DNA of 11,775 bases from Chloroflexota bacterium (GTDB lineage Bacteria; Chloroflexota; Dehalococcoidia; DSTF01; JACRBR01), in the NCBI GenBank assembly GCA_016213125.1, contig JACRBR010000012.1, positions 1-11,775 of the forward strand, read 5' to 3'. Numbering within the stretch: position 1 is the first letter of the stretch; each line of letters opens with the position of its first letter. Of the stretch, positions 1 through 6,978 are shown in pieces. The notes beneath the pieces were generated by a model, which saw only the letters and a program-made list of their open reading frames with translations, had not been told where the DNA came from and searched no databases. The position numbers were made by a program, and so were the translations under genes.

Positions 1-7
1 GGGAGAA

Positions 8-565
8 TCAGAACTCTATGCCGGGCTGGGCCTTGATGCCCTGCTGGAATGGGTGCTTCACCTCGCGCATCTCGGTCACGAGGTCGGCGTAGTCGATCAG
101 CTCCTGCGGGGCGTCTCGGCCGGTGATGATGACGTGTGTACGCTGCGGGCGCTGTTTCAGGAACTCGATGACCTCGTCCGTGGGGAGCCAGCCATAGGCG
201 AGGGGGTAGGTGAACTCGTCGAGGGCGACGACGTCGTAGTCTCCGGAAGCGATCTTCGTCTTGCACTGCGCCCACAGTTCGCGGGCGAGGGCCTTGTCCT
301 TCTCGATGTCCTTCGAGAGCCAGGTGAAGCCGCCGCCAAGCGAGATGATCTCCATGCCGATCTTCTTTGCGGCGCGGTTCTCTCCGTAGTTGCTGGTGGT
401 GGACTTGATGAACTGGAGCATGCAGACGTTGTAGCCGCGGCCCCAGGCGCGGAAGAGGACGCCGAGGGCGGCGGTGGTCTTCCCCTTGCCGTTGCCGGTG
501 TTGACGACGACGAGCGACTTGCGGGGCGTGCGGGACTCCGGCTGATCCTCGTGGTCTTCGGTCAT
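8..565 (-). CDS. cobO: Cob(I)yrinic acid a,c-diamide adenosyltransferase (corrinoid adenosyltransferase, CobO/CobA/BtuR family)
   Basis: Cytoplasmic enzyme that transfers the 5'-deoxyadenosyl group of ATP to the cobalt of reduced corrinoids, giving the adenosyl form of B12 (EC 2.5.1.17). The 185-aa protein has the usual family length. Near the N-terminus it carries the family's variant P-loop, NTGNGKGKTTAA (residues 22-33). An acidic segment ALDEFTYPL lies near residues 114-122, and the protein ends in the family-typical KHPFQQGIKAQPGIEF. The ATG overlaps the stop of the upstream ABC ATPase gene by 4 nt, so it is translationally coupled as the last visible gene of a B12 uptake operon. This fits a salvage role: imported corrinoid is adenosylated directly. 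No cobalamin biosynthesis genes are visible here. The N-terminal 15 residues are charged and probably disordered. The gene is complete, its stop lying 7 bases from the window edge. Family assignment is very secure. Confidence 0.95.
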   Translation of the reverse strand: MTEDHEDQPESRTPRKSLVVVNTGNGKGKTTAALGVLFRAWGRGYNVCMLQFIKSTTSNYGENRAAKKIGMEIISLGGGFTWLSKDIEKDKALARELWAQCKTKIASGDYDVVALDEFTYPLAYGWLPTDEVIEFLKQRPQRTHVIITGRDAPQELIDYADLVTEMREVKHPFQQGIKAQPGIEF

Positions 566-1506
566 CGGGGCACGCCTTTGTTTGCTTGCACAGGCAGGCG
601 CACAGCCGGGGGCGGCTGTGCCACATCAGGCAGGGGCACAGCCGGGTGCGGCTCTCGCCCGGGCGAGTCTTCGAGCACCGCATCGGGGTCGGCGATGCGC
701 TCGAGCCAGGCGATATCGGGGGCGGCGAGGTGCACCGTCTCGGGGACGGCGATGGGGCGGCCGGTGACGGGGTGGGCGAGGATGCGGACGGCGACGCCGT
801 AGACGTCGCGCAGGAGATCCTCGCGCAGCACCTGCGCGGGCGGGCCGCACGCGAGAATGCGGCCGCCGGACATGAGCGCGACGCGGTCGGCAAAGGTGGC
901 GGCGAGGGTGACGTCGTGGACGACGGCGAGGGCGGCGAGATCCTGATCGCGGCAGAGGTCGAGGACGAGGCGGAAGGTTTCAACCTGGTGCTGGAGGTCG
1001 AGGTGCGAGGTGGGCTCGTCGAGAAGGAGCAGGCGCGGCTCCTGGGCGAGGGCGCGGGCGATGACGACCCGCTGGCGTTCGCCGCCGGACAGTTCATCGG
1101 CGAGGCGATCGCGGAGGTCCCAGCAGCCGGTGCGTTCCATCGCGGCGCGGACGGCGGCGACATCGCGGGATCCCTCCGACTGGAAGAGGCTGAGGTGGGG
1201 CGTGCGGCCCATGAGCACGCACTCGAACGCGGTGAAGCGCTCCGGGAGTGCGGAGGCCTGGGCGACGGTGGCGACGCGACGCGCGAGGCGACGAGGCTTC
1301 ATGGCGGCGAGATCCTGGCCGTCGAGGATGATGGCGGCCGCACGCGCGGGCAGGACTCCCGTGATAGCGCGAAGGAGCGTCGTCTTGCCGCAGCCGTTGG
1401 GGCCGAGGAGGACGACGAGCTCGCCGCGGGCGACGTCGAGGTCCAGGCCATCGAGGACGGGCCGGGCCGGGTAGCCGGCGCTGAGGCCGCGGATGCGGAG
1501 GGTCAT
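562..1506 (-). CDS. btuD: ABC transporter ATP-binding protein, cobalamin/iron-siderophore (FecE/BtuD) family
   Basis: Nucleotide-binding subunit that powers the BtuCF importer at the inner face of the membrane. All ABC motifs are visible: Walker A GPNGCGKTT (35-43), Q-loop Q83, signature LSGGERQ (139-145), Walker B LLLLDEP (159-165), D-loop SHLD (167-170) and switch His197 (VVHD). The catalytic core resembles FecE, BtuD and HmuV proteins and ends near PVTGRPIAVP (246-255). About 55 extra residues follow. The last part is an imperfect 12-residue repeat (about 285-296 and 297-308) encoded by a palindromic DNA repeat at 591-655, so the true C-terminus has probably been extended by repeat DNA. 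The gene overlaps the permease gene and cobO by 4 nt each. Siderophore or heme ATPases look alike; the upstream B12 riboswitch and downstream cobO argue for cobalamin. Confidence 0.9.
   Translation of the reverse strand: MTLRIRGLSAGYPARPVLDGLDLDVARGELVVLLGPNGCGKTTLLRAITGVLPARAAAIILDGQDLAAMKPRRLARRVATVAQASALPERFTAFECVLMGRTPHLSLFQSEGSRDVAAVRAAMERTGCWDLRDRLADELSGGERQRVVIARALAQEPRLLLLDEPTSHLDLQHQVETFRLVLDLCRDQDLAALAVVHDVTLAATFADRVALMSGGRILACGPPAQVLREDLLRDVYGVAVRILAHPVTGRPIAVPETVHLAAPDIAWLERIADPDAVLEDSPGREPHPAVPLPDVAQPPPAVRLPVQANKGVPR
591..655. repeat. Two-copy 36-bp palindromic direct repeat inside the 3' end of the ABC ATPase gene
   Basis: Copies begin at 591 and 627 and match at 25 of their first 27 bases (CAGGCAGG then GCACAGCCGGG). 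The first copy contains a perfect hairpin with 9-bp arms GCACAGCCG/CGGCTGTGC and a 4-nt loop (600-621); the second copy keeps only a 5-bp stem, AGCCG/CGGCT. The period of 36 is in frame and gives a 12-residue Pro/Val-rich repeat at the ATPase C-terminus. Confidence 0.8.
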
Positions 1507-2603
1507 ATGCGGGCGCCTCCGTATCGCTGCTGGCGGCGGAGGAGGAAAAGGAAGAAGGGCGCGCCGACAAGCGCGGTGATCACGCCGATCGGCACCTCGA
1601 AGGTTGGGTCGATCGTGCGAGCGATGAGGTCGGCGATGATGAGGAAAGATGCGCCGAAGAAGGCCGACAGCGGCAGCACACGCCGGTAGTCGGGGCCGTA
1701 CATCATGCGAACGCCGTGGGGCACGACGAGGCCGACGAAGCCGATGAGCCCGCTGACGGCGACGGCCGCGGCGGTGGCGAGTGAGGCGGCGCCGAGAATG
1801 ATGAGCTTCGTGCGCTCCGTATCGACGCCGAGCTGGCGGGCCTGATCTTCATCGAGTTGCATGACGTTAAGAATGCGGGCGTAGGGCAGGATCACGACGA
1901 TGGCGACGAGCATGTAGGGCAGGGCGATGCCGGCGTCGGTCCATGATGCGGTGTTGAAGCCGCCGAGGATCCAGTTGAGGATGGCGAGCGTGCGCGTGTT
2001 GTACTCGAGCATCAGGTAGGTGACCACCGACGTCCCGACGGACGAGACGGCGACGCCGGCGAGGATCAGCGAGGTCGCGGGGACGACGGGCCCCGTGCGG
2101 GCGAGCATGTACGCGAGGCCAACGGCGATGAGCGCGCCAGCGAAGGCGGCGGGCGGCAGGGGGCTGAGGAGCCCGGCGGTGATGAACAGCGGGGAGACGA
2201 TGATGAGCGTCGCGCCCACGCTGGCGCCCGCGGCGACGCCGAGCAGGTAGGGCTCGGCGAGGGGGTTGCGGAAGACGCCCTGGTAGGCAGCGCCGGAGAA
2301 GGCGAGGGTGGCGCCGACCATGCCGGCGAGGATGACGCGCGGGGCGCGCACCTGCCAGACGATGGCGTCGTAGGTTGGTGCGTGCTCGCCCGTCGAGACG
2401 AGAGGCAGGTGGTCGAGGAGGATGGCGAGCGTCGTGAGTGGCGAGATGCGCACCGTACCCCACCCGATGGCGACGAGCGCGACGAGGCAGGTGAGACCCG
2501 CGGCGAGCGCGTAGGAGGGCAGCATCCGCCGCCACGTCAGCACGAGCGGCGCGCGGCCGGGCGCGGCGGCGATGCGGACGGTGCGGGCGGGGGCCAGCTG
2601 CAT
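1503..2603 (-). CDS. btuC: ABC transporter permease, FecCD/BtuC family (cobalamin import)
   Basis: Integral membrane subunit forming the translocation path for vitamin B12; two copies normally pair with two BtuD. The 366-aa protein is strongly hydrophobic, with about nine or ten membrane segments by eye. It carries FecCD hallmarks: GATLAFSGAAYQ followed by RNPLAEPYLLG (about 97-122), GLIGFVGLVVPH in the later part, and a C-terminal EVPIGVITALVGAPFF (336-351). The first 25 residues are polar and basic, a cytoplasmic extension compared with typical members. An internal Met (residue 27, MLPSYAL) could be the real start, but the annotated ATG lies 2 nt after the btuF stop, which favours the longer form by coupling. 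The stop overlaps the ATPase start (ATGA). Substrate is inferred from operon context. Confidence 0.92.
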   Translation of the reverse strand: MQLAPARTVRIAAAPGRAPLVLTWRRMLPSYALAAGLTCLVALVAIGWGTVRISPLTTLAILLDHLPLVSTGEHAPTYDAIVWQVRAPRVILAGMVGATLAFSGAAYQGVFRNPLAEPYLLGVAAGASVGATLIIVSPLFITAGLLSPLPPAAFAGALIAVGLAYMLARTGPVVPATSLILAGVAVSSVGTSVVTYLMLEYNTRTLAILNWILGGFNTASWTDAGIALPYMLVAIVVILPYARILNVMQLDEDQARQLGVDTERTKLIILGAASLATAAAVAVSGLIGFVGLVVPHGVRMMYGPDYRRVLPLSAFFGASFLIIADLIARTIDPTFEVPIGVITALVGAPFFLFLLRRQQRYGGARI

Positions 2604-2605
2604 GG

Positions 2606-3601
2606 TCAGCGGAACCTCGTGGGGTAGATGAGCTTCGCGAGCTGCTCCAGGGCGTCAATGATGCGGGGGCCGGGGCGGCTGACGATGTCGGGATCGATAC
2701 CGAAGATGCGGTCGTTCTGGACCGCCTCGATGGCCGACCAGCCGGGGCGGGCCTTCACGGACTCTACCGTCACACCGAACTCCTCGTCGGCAAGGATGAT
2801 GATGGCGGGATTGGAGGCGATGACGGCCTCCTGCGTCATCTGCGGGTAGGCGGACCCGCCGCCGCTGCCGGCGATGTTGCGCGCCCGCAGGGTACGGTAC
2901 AGGTCGCCTATGAAGCTCTCGTCGGAGATGGTGAAGAACGTTTGGTCCAGCTCGTGGTACACACGTGGGCCGGTGCTGGCGTTGGCGCCCTGCACACCGT
3001 CCTGGATCACCTTCAGCCGATCGCCGAGCCCTGTGAGTAGCTGCGTCGCCTGCGCGCTGCGCCCGGTAACCCTACCCATCAGCGTGATCTGGCCGAAGAC
3101 GTCGCTGATGGACCGGACGTCCTTGTCGATGTCCTGGTAGAAGACGGGGATGTTCAGCTGGTCGAGCTTTTCGACGATGCCGCTGCCGTTGTTGGCGACG
3201 ATCACCAGATCGGGGTCGAGGCCGGCGATTGCCTCGATGTTGGGTTCGTAGGCGTCGACCTTCGTGCTGAAGCTCATCGCGCCGTCCGGAAAGTCTGCCT
3301 GGTTATCGACCGCAGCGAGTGCGGCCTCCGCACCGAGGGCGTAGATGATCTCGGTGGCGGCGGGAGAAAGCGACACGATGCGGGTGGGCGGCCCAGCCAG
3401 GGTCAGCGTCTTGCCGTCGCTGCGCGGGATGTCGGTCGGGAACTCGGCGACGGTGGCGAGGCCCTGGATGGGCGTGGGGTCGTCGGTAAAGGGGCCGGGG
3501 CTGGCGGAACCGCCGTTGTCGCCGCTGCCACACGCCGCCGTGGCAAAGGCGAGGATGGCGGTGGCGGCGCCAACGAGGAGCATCACGCGTGGCATCTTCA
3601 T
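2606..3601 (-). CDS. btuF: Cobalamin-binding ABC transporter substrate-binding lipoprotein, BtuF family
   Basis: Extracytoplasmic binding protein that captures corrinoid and delivers it to the BtuC permease. The ATG at 3601 is preferred because a strong Shine-Dalgarno GGAGGAG (3614-3608) sits 6 nt upstream. The in-frame TTG at 3604 would leave only 3 nt of spacing. The product is 331 aa. It starts with a short basic stretch and a hydrophobic signal segment ending at a lipobox-like ATAAC, with Cys24 the predicted lipidated residue. A Gly/Ser/Pro linker follows, then a class III helical-backbone fold: PTRIVSLSPAATEIIYALGA and NIEAIAGLDPDLVIVAN are typical of the BtuF/periplasmic-binding-protein-2 family. 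It is the first gene behind the cobalamin riboswitch and terminator. Iron-siderophore binding proteins share the fold; riboswitch control makes B12 the likely ligand. Confidence 0.92.
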   Translation of the reverse strand: MKMPRVMLLVGAATAILAFATAACGSGDNGGSASPGPFTDDPTPIQGLATVAEFPTDIPRSDGKTLTLAGPPTRIVSLSPAATEIIYALGAEAALAAVDNQADFPDGAMSFSTKVDAYEPNIEAIAGLDPDLVIVANNGSGIVEKLDQLNIPVFYQDIDKDVRSISDVFGQITLMGRVTGRSAQATQLLTGLGDRLKVIQDGVQGANASTGPRVYHELDQTFFTISDESFIGDLYRTLRARNIAGSGGGSAYPQMTQEAVIASNPAIIILADEEFGVTVESVKARPGWSAIEAVQNDRIFGIDPDIVSRPGPRIIDALEQLAKLIYPTRFR

Positions 3602-3635
3602 CAACGACTCCTCCCGGACCTACGGCCGGCAACAC

Positions 3636-3662
3636 AAAACCCCTGTTCTTCGAGAACAGGGG
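3636..3662 (-). terminator. Intrinsic terminator serving as riboswitch expression platform
   Basis: On the minus strand a perfect 10-bp stem CCCCTGTTCT/AGAACAGGGG with a 3-nt loop is followed at once by TTTTGTGTT. It lies between the cobalamin aptamer and the btuF ribosome binding site, so it would end transcription before the operon when the aptamer is bound. Its apical CTCGAAG is fully complementary to CTTCGAG at 3702-3696 on the same transcript, a candidate antiterminator contact. Confidence 0.85.
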
Positions 3663-3689
3663 CTGCACGTGAACGTTACGTGCCCGCGC

Positions 3690-3822
3690 CTCTACCTCGA
3701 AGGCTTGCGACATCTGGTGAGGGGCGGTCGACCTGGCTCTCCCCGGGTGGGGATCACAGTTGCGGGACAGCGCCGGATTTGCACCGGACTTCGCCGTCAC
3801 CCTCACGCACGTATTCGGTTGT
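3690..3822 (-). promoter_or_regulatory. Cobalamin (vitamin B12) riboswitch
   Basis: On the minus strand the conserved cobalamin-riboswitch core reads GGTGCAAATCCGGCG (3785-3771) then CTGTCCCGCAACTGTGA (3770-3754). Next come a TCCCC/GGGGA hairpin (3753-3740) and AGCCAGGTCGACC (3738-3726). A perfect 7-bp closing helix GTGAGGG (3806-3800) with CCCTCAC (3723-3717) brackets the core. It lies in the leader of btuF, downstream of a promoter and upstream of an intrinsic terminator, so transcriptional attenuation of btuFCD-cobO by B12 is the expected mechanism. Outer boundaries are approximate; the core identification is firm. Confidence 0.95.
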
Positions 3823-3828
3823 GGGCTG

Positions 3829-3858
3829 AGGATACGTCCGCCGTTGAGGGGCCGTCAA
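3829..3858 (-). promoter_or_regulatory. Candidate sigma70-type promoter of the btuFCD-cobO operon
   Basis: Minus-strand TTGACG (3858-3853) and TATCCT (3834-3829) are separated by 18 nt. The first matches the -35 consensus at 5 of 6 positions and the second matches the -10 consensus at 4 of 6, including the first two bases and the last. Transcription would start near 3822, just before the riboswitch, which is where it is needed. Found by eye only. Confidence 0.6.
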
Positions 3859-3988
3859 GCAAGGCGACAAGGGTGCGGCCGGTTTGCCTGCCAAGCGGTT
3901 GGATGACATGCTTCGAATCTGCGAACGGAGCCGGGCGAGGGACGCGGAGGGCGCGCGGGCCACCCGAACCCGGGCTCGCGAGGCCACT
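3859..3988. other. Intergenic part of the divergent region between the btu promoter and the regulator gene
   Basis: The 387-bp stretch between btuF and the regulator is largely explained by the riboswitch, its terminator and the minus-strand promoter. In this remaining part the plus frame of the regulator is open but its residues (Arg/Ala-rich) do not resemble a domain. I see no convincing plus-strand promoter and no further repeat. Confidence 0.5.
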
Positions 3989-5104
3989 ATGAGCGCCGCG
4001 GACACGATGCCATCCGGGAACCGAAGGCTGGAGCTGCACCTACTGGGGCGGTTCGAGCTACGGGCAGGCGAGACAATTCTCATCGACCGTGCCTGGAGGC
4101 GACGCAAGGGGAAGGCGCTGATCAAGCTACTGGCGCTGACGCCGGGGCGGGCCATGCACCGGGAACACGTCATCGAAACGCTGTGGCCGGAGATGGATCC
4201 GGACGCCGCGGCGAACAATCTGTTCAAAAATCTGCACTACGTCCGCACGGCCACCGACGACCCTTTACTGCAATCGCTGATCACCCACGAAGACAACGTA
4301 CTCGCACTTTCGGAGGACGTCCGGCTGGACGTGGATGCATTTCGCGCCGCTGCCGTGCGGGCGAACACGTCGCGCGATCCGACGGACTACTCGAGCGCGC
4401 TGGCGCTCTGGGGCGGGGACTTACTCCCCGAAGACCAGTACGAGCCCTGGGTGGAGGCGCCGCGCGAGGCGATCCAGGAGATTCACAGGACGCTGCTGCT
4501 GGGCATGGCGGCGGTCTTGTTGGAACATGGCGACACGCTCGAGGCAGAGATGCGCTTTCACGAGGCGCACCGGGAGAATCCGCTGGACGAGGCCCCGTAC
4601 ATCGGGCTGATGCGCGTGTACGCGGCGAGTGGCCAGCGCGACAAGGCGCTGCGACAGTACGAGGAGCTGGCCAGAATGCTGCGGACGGAGCACGACATCG
4701 CACCACCGCCCGGGGCGACGGCGTTGCGCGATGAGATCGCCGCCGCAGGGACGAACGAGTTCGGGGCGCCGCGAGCCAGGCTCCTTGTGCAGGAACCGGG
4801 GCGGCCATCCGTGGAGATCACGCTGTTGCATGACGCGACGACGATCGGGAGGGAGCCGGGGTGCCAGGTGGTGCTTGTCAACCGATATGCCTCGCGCCAG
4901 CACGCGCGCATCGAACACGACCGCGGCGTGTATACCCTTCGTGACCTGCGCAGCCGCAACGGAACCGTCCTGAACGACCGGCCGTTGCGCAAGCCGGCAA
5001 TGTTGTCGCGGGGGGACGAGATCCGCATCGCCGACGCGCTGCTCGTGTTCGATGACGGGCCACCGGAGATGCCGACAACCATCGGCCGCTCGGGGCAGCT
5101 GTAG
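3989..5104 (+). CDS. SARP/EmbR-like transcriptional regulator with winged-helix, BTAD and FHA domains
   Basis: Probable DNA-binding transcription regulator whose FHA domain reads Ser/Thr kinase phosphorylation. From the ATG at 3989 the product is 371 aa. A winged-helix domain of the OmpR/SARP type spans about 14-105 (LELHLLGRFEL, HREHVIETLWPEMD). A BTAD helical-repeat domain spans about 112-255 (DVDAFRAA, ALALWGGDLLPEDQYEPW, GQRDKALRQYEEL). An FHA domain spans about 265-355 with its phosphothreonine-binding residues intact: GR at 287-288, SRxH at 302-305 and NG at 324-325. This start is chosen because homology begins just after it and a GAGG lies 5 nt upstream; the frame stays open back to a TTG at 3884. 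The order resembles mycobacterial EmbR. Target genes are unknown. It is divergent from the B12 operon and 157 bp before nuoA, so either could be a target, but nothing in the sequence proves it. Confidence 0.85.
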   Translation: MSAADTMPSGNRRLELHLLGRFELRAGETILIDRAWRRRKGKALIKLLALTPGRAMHREHVIETLWPEMDPDAAANNLFKNLHYVRTATDDPLLQSLITHEDNVLALSEDVRLDVDAFRAAAVRANTSRDPTDYSSALALWGGDLLPEDQYEPWVEAPREAIQEIHRTLLLGMAAVLLEHGDTLEAEMRFHEAHRENPLDEAPYIGLMRVYAASGQRDKALRQYEELARMLRTEHDIAPPPGATALRDEIAAAGTNEFGAPRARLLVQEPGRPSVEITLLHDATTIGREPGCQVVLVNRYASRQHARIEHDRGVYTLRDLRSRNGTVLNDRPLRKPAMLSRGDEIRIADALLVFDDGPPEMPTTIGRSGQL

Positions 5105-5160
5105 GGCCCGCCACAGGTGCAAGAGACAGCGGCGTCCGGGCATCATGTGCCACTTGTGAA

Positions 5161-5189
5161 TTGACCTACAATCGGGTCGCTGCTAGGCT
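5161..5189 (+). promoter_or_regulatory. Candidate sigma70-type promoter of the nuo operon
   Basis: TTGACC (5161-5166) and TAGGCT (5184-5189) are separated by exactly 17 nt. The -35 matches consensus at 5 of 6 positions; the -10 keeps only the most conserved T, A and final T. The predicted start near 5196 leaves a leader of about 65 nt before nuoA. No terminator is visible after the regulator gene, so read-through from it is also possible. Confidence 0.5.
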
Positions 5190-5261
5190 GCGCGATGGAT
5201 CAGGCGAGTCTGGCGGGCCGCCTTGGCCACACCCGGAAACCCCGGTCCAGGAGACGATCGC

Positions 5262-5636
5262 GTGCCGTTTGACGCGCTGCTCGAGAACTACCTCGCCGTG
5301 TTCCTGGCCACGATCGTCGGGGCCGGCCTCATCGCCACAGCTCTCATCGCCGCGCGCCTGCTTGCCCCGTTTTCCAACCAGGGCAACAAGCGCACATCGT
5401 ACGAATGCGGCATGATGCCGATCGGCCAGACGCGAACCCAGTTCAGCTTCCGCTACTACATCTTCGCGATCCTCTTCCTTATCTTTGATGTCGAGGCCGT
5501 GTTCCTCTTCCCCTGGGCGGCGAACCTGGTGAACGCCGGGCACGCTGCTTTCTGGGAGATGGTGCTGTTCATCGGCATCCTGGCGGCCGGGCTGGCGTAC
5601 GCCTGGAAGAAGGGGGTGCTGCAGTGGAACAAGTGA
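5262..5636 (+). CDS. nuoA: NADH-quinone oxidoreductase subunit A
   Basis: Small membrane subunit at the hinge between the peripheral and membrane arms of complex I, close to the quinone site. I choose the GTG at 5262 because AGGAG (5249-5253) lies 8 nt upstream and the resulting 124 aa match the family length. A longer version from TTG 5223 would add 13 Gly/Pro-rich residues with no visible ribosome binding site. Three membrane helices are visible. The conserved loop has YECG (47-50), and FDVEAVFLFPWA (75-86) carries the conserved Asp and Glu. It is the first gene of the nuo operon, and its 3' end overlaps the start of nuoB by 13 nt. Confidence 0.93.
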   Translation: MPFDALLENYLAVFLATIVGAGLIATALIAARLLAPFSNQGNKRTSYECGMMPIGQTRTQFSFRYYIFAILFLIFDVEAVFLFPWAANLVNAGHAAFWEMVLFIGILAAGLAYAWKKGVLQWNK

Positions 5637-6241
5637 CCGCCGAACAGGCGGCACCACCCGCCCTGCCGGAGAAGCAGGTCGAAGGCGCGCCCGTCGTAGC
5701 ACCGCAGCGCGAGCGCACCAGCGTCGAGCGCGAGGCCGACCTGCTGACGCCCGCGCCGTACGAGCCGGGCACGGCGCTCTACCGGCAGGTGCTGCCTGGG
5801 ATCATCCAGGTGCCGGTCGACGCGGTGCTGGCGGTGTCGCGGAAGTCGTCGTTGTGGCCCATGACGTTTGGACTGGCGTGCTGCGCGATCGAGATGATCG
5901 CGACTTTTATGTCACGTCATGACCTCGATCGCTTCGGCATCGTGCCGTGGCCTTCGCCGCGGCAGTCGGACGTGATGATCGTGTCGGGGACGGTGACCAA
6001 GAAGATGGCCCCGGCGGTGAAGCTGCTGTACGAGCAGATGCCGAACCCCAAGTGGGTGATCTCGATGGGGGCCTGCGCGACGAACGGGGGCCCCTACACC
6101 CGGTACGACCGTGTGCTGCAGGGCGTGGACAAGATCATCCCGGTGGACGTGTACGTGCCGGGGTGCCCGCCGCGGCCCGAAGCGCTGATGGACGGCTTCC
6201 TGGCACTGCAAGAGAAGATTATGGAAGAGCGGAACAAGTAG
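5624..6241 (+). CDS. nuoB: NADH-quinone oxidoreductase subunit B (N2 iron-sulfur cluster subunit)
   Basis: Peripheral-arm subunit that holds the terminal [4Fe-4S] cluster N2, which passes electrons to quinone. The 205-aa protein has the family cysteines in GLACCAIE (Cys86, Cys87), MGACATNGG (Cys151) and VPGCPPRPE (Cys181), plus PSPRQSDVMIVSGTV (110-124). The GTG at 5624 is supported by AAGGGGGT 7 nt upstream, close to the ideal ribosome binding site. A second in-frame GTG at 5633 would overlap the nuoA stop by 4 nt and is a possible alternative. About 45 N-terminal residues rich in Pro, Ala and Glu precede the conserved core and are absent from minimal NuoB proteins. The stop abuts the nuoC ATG. 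Confidence 0.95.
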   Translation: MEQVTAEQAAPPALPEKQVEGAPVVAPQRERTSVEREADLLTPAPYEPGTALYRQVLPGIIQVPVDAVLAVSRKSSLWPMTFGLACCAIEMIATFMSRHDLDRFGIVPWPSPRQSDVMIVSGTVTKKMAPAVKLLYEQMPNPKWVISMGACATNGGPYTRYDRVLQGVDKIIPVDVYVPGCPPRPEALMDGFLALQEKIMEERNK

Positions 6242-6976
6242 ATGACGCTTCCCGACGGGCAGGAGCCGGAAGCGAAGCCAGAACCGGGCGCGGAGCAGGC
6301 AGCCGACGCCGCCGCATCGACGCCGGAAGCCGCGGCCACGACCCCGGAAGCTGCTGGCGAGGCGCCGAAGGCCGAAAAGCCGGCCGCTGCGGCGAAGGCG
6401 GAACGCCCGGCTCGACCAGCGAAGGAACCCGAGCCCAAGACGGCACCGCGTGTGGCCCCGCCAGCCGGAAGCGTCAACGAGGCCGTGGCCGCGGCGAGCG
6501 GGGTGACGCTGGGCGCGGCATACCTGGTCCCGGACTGGAAGGGCGAATCGGTTGCGGTGGAGGTATCGCGCGACGACGTGCCCGCGGTGCTGACGGCCTG
6601 CCGGGACGACGAGCGGCTGGACATGAAGTTGCTGCGGTGCCTGTCTGGCGTGGACTGGCAGGAGGAGGGGCTGGAGGTGGTGTACCACCTGTACTCCCTC
6701 TCGAAGAAGCGCGGGGTTACGGTGAAGACGCGCGTGAGCTACGACGACGCGAACGTGCCAAGCGTGGCGGGTGTATACCCGGCGGCGGAGTGGCACGAGC
6801 GCGAAGCGCGGGACATGTTCGGAATCAACTTCACGGGGCACCCGGACCTGCGGCCGCTGCTATTGCCGGAGGACATGACGGACCACTTCCCCCTGAGGAA
6901 GGACAACCCGCTGCAGGAGATCGAGGAGTGGCAGGGGGAGAACCTGCGCGAGGGCGCGGGCGAGGAAGAGGAATAG
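6242..6976 (+). CDS. nuoC: NADH-quinone oxidoreductase subunit C (30-kDa subunit)
   Basis: Peripheral-arm subunit that packs against NuoD; it carries no cofactor. The conserved domain lies in about residues 78-225 of 244. It is identified by VVYHLYSLSKKRGVTVKTRV (146-165) and the family signature HEREARDMFGINFTGHPDLR (185-204), followed by LLLPEDMTDHFPLRKD. The first 75 residues are a low-complexity tail of Ala, Pro, Glu and Lys, more than twice the length of the N-terminus of typical NuoC, and likely disordered. The C-terminus ends in a run of Glu. The ATG follows the nuoB stop directly with no gap. NuoC is separate from NuoD here, unlike the fused NuoCD of Escherichia coli. Confidence 0.93.
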   Translation: MTLPDGQEPEAKPEPGAEQAADAAASTPEAAATTPEAAGEAPKAEKPAAAAKAERPARPAKEPEPKTAPRVAPPAGSVNEAVAAASGVTLGAAYLVPDWKGESVAVEVSRDDVPAVLTACRDDERLDMKLLRCLSGVDWQEEGLEVVYHLYSLSKKRGVTVKTRVSYDDANVPSVAGVYPAAEWHEREARDMFGINFTGHPDLRPLLLPEDMTDHFPLRKDNPLQEIEEWQGENLREGAGEEEE

Positions 6977-6978
6977 GC

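Noticed and set aside
591..662. Possible CRISPR array from the tandem 36-bp units
   Set aside because: There are only two copies, placed directly end to end without spacers, inside a coding frame and without cas genes.
586..1689. Plus-strand open frame of 367 codons opposite the ABC ATPase and permease
   Set aside because: It is antisense to genes with clear Walker and FecCD motifs; its product is low-complexity Gly/Glu/Ala-rich, as expected for antisense frames in high-GC DNA.
3859..3988. Plus-strand promoter for the regulator
   Set aside because: Candidate boxes such as TTGCCT near 3884 have no acceptable -10 partner at normal spacing; too weak to annotate.
3754..4227. Minus-strand open frame overlapping the riboswitch and the regulator start
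   Set aside because: It covers a structured RNA leader and is antisense to the winged-helix domain; it has no ribosome binding site or recognisable domain.
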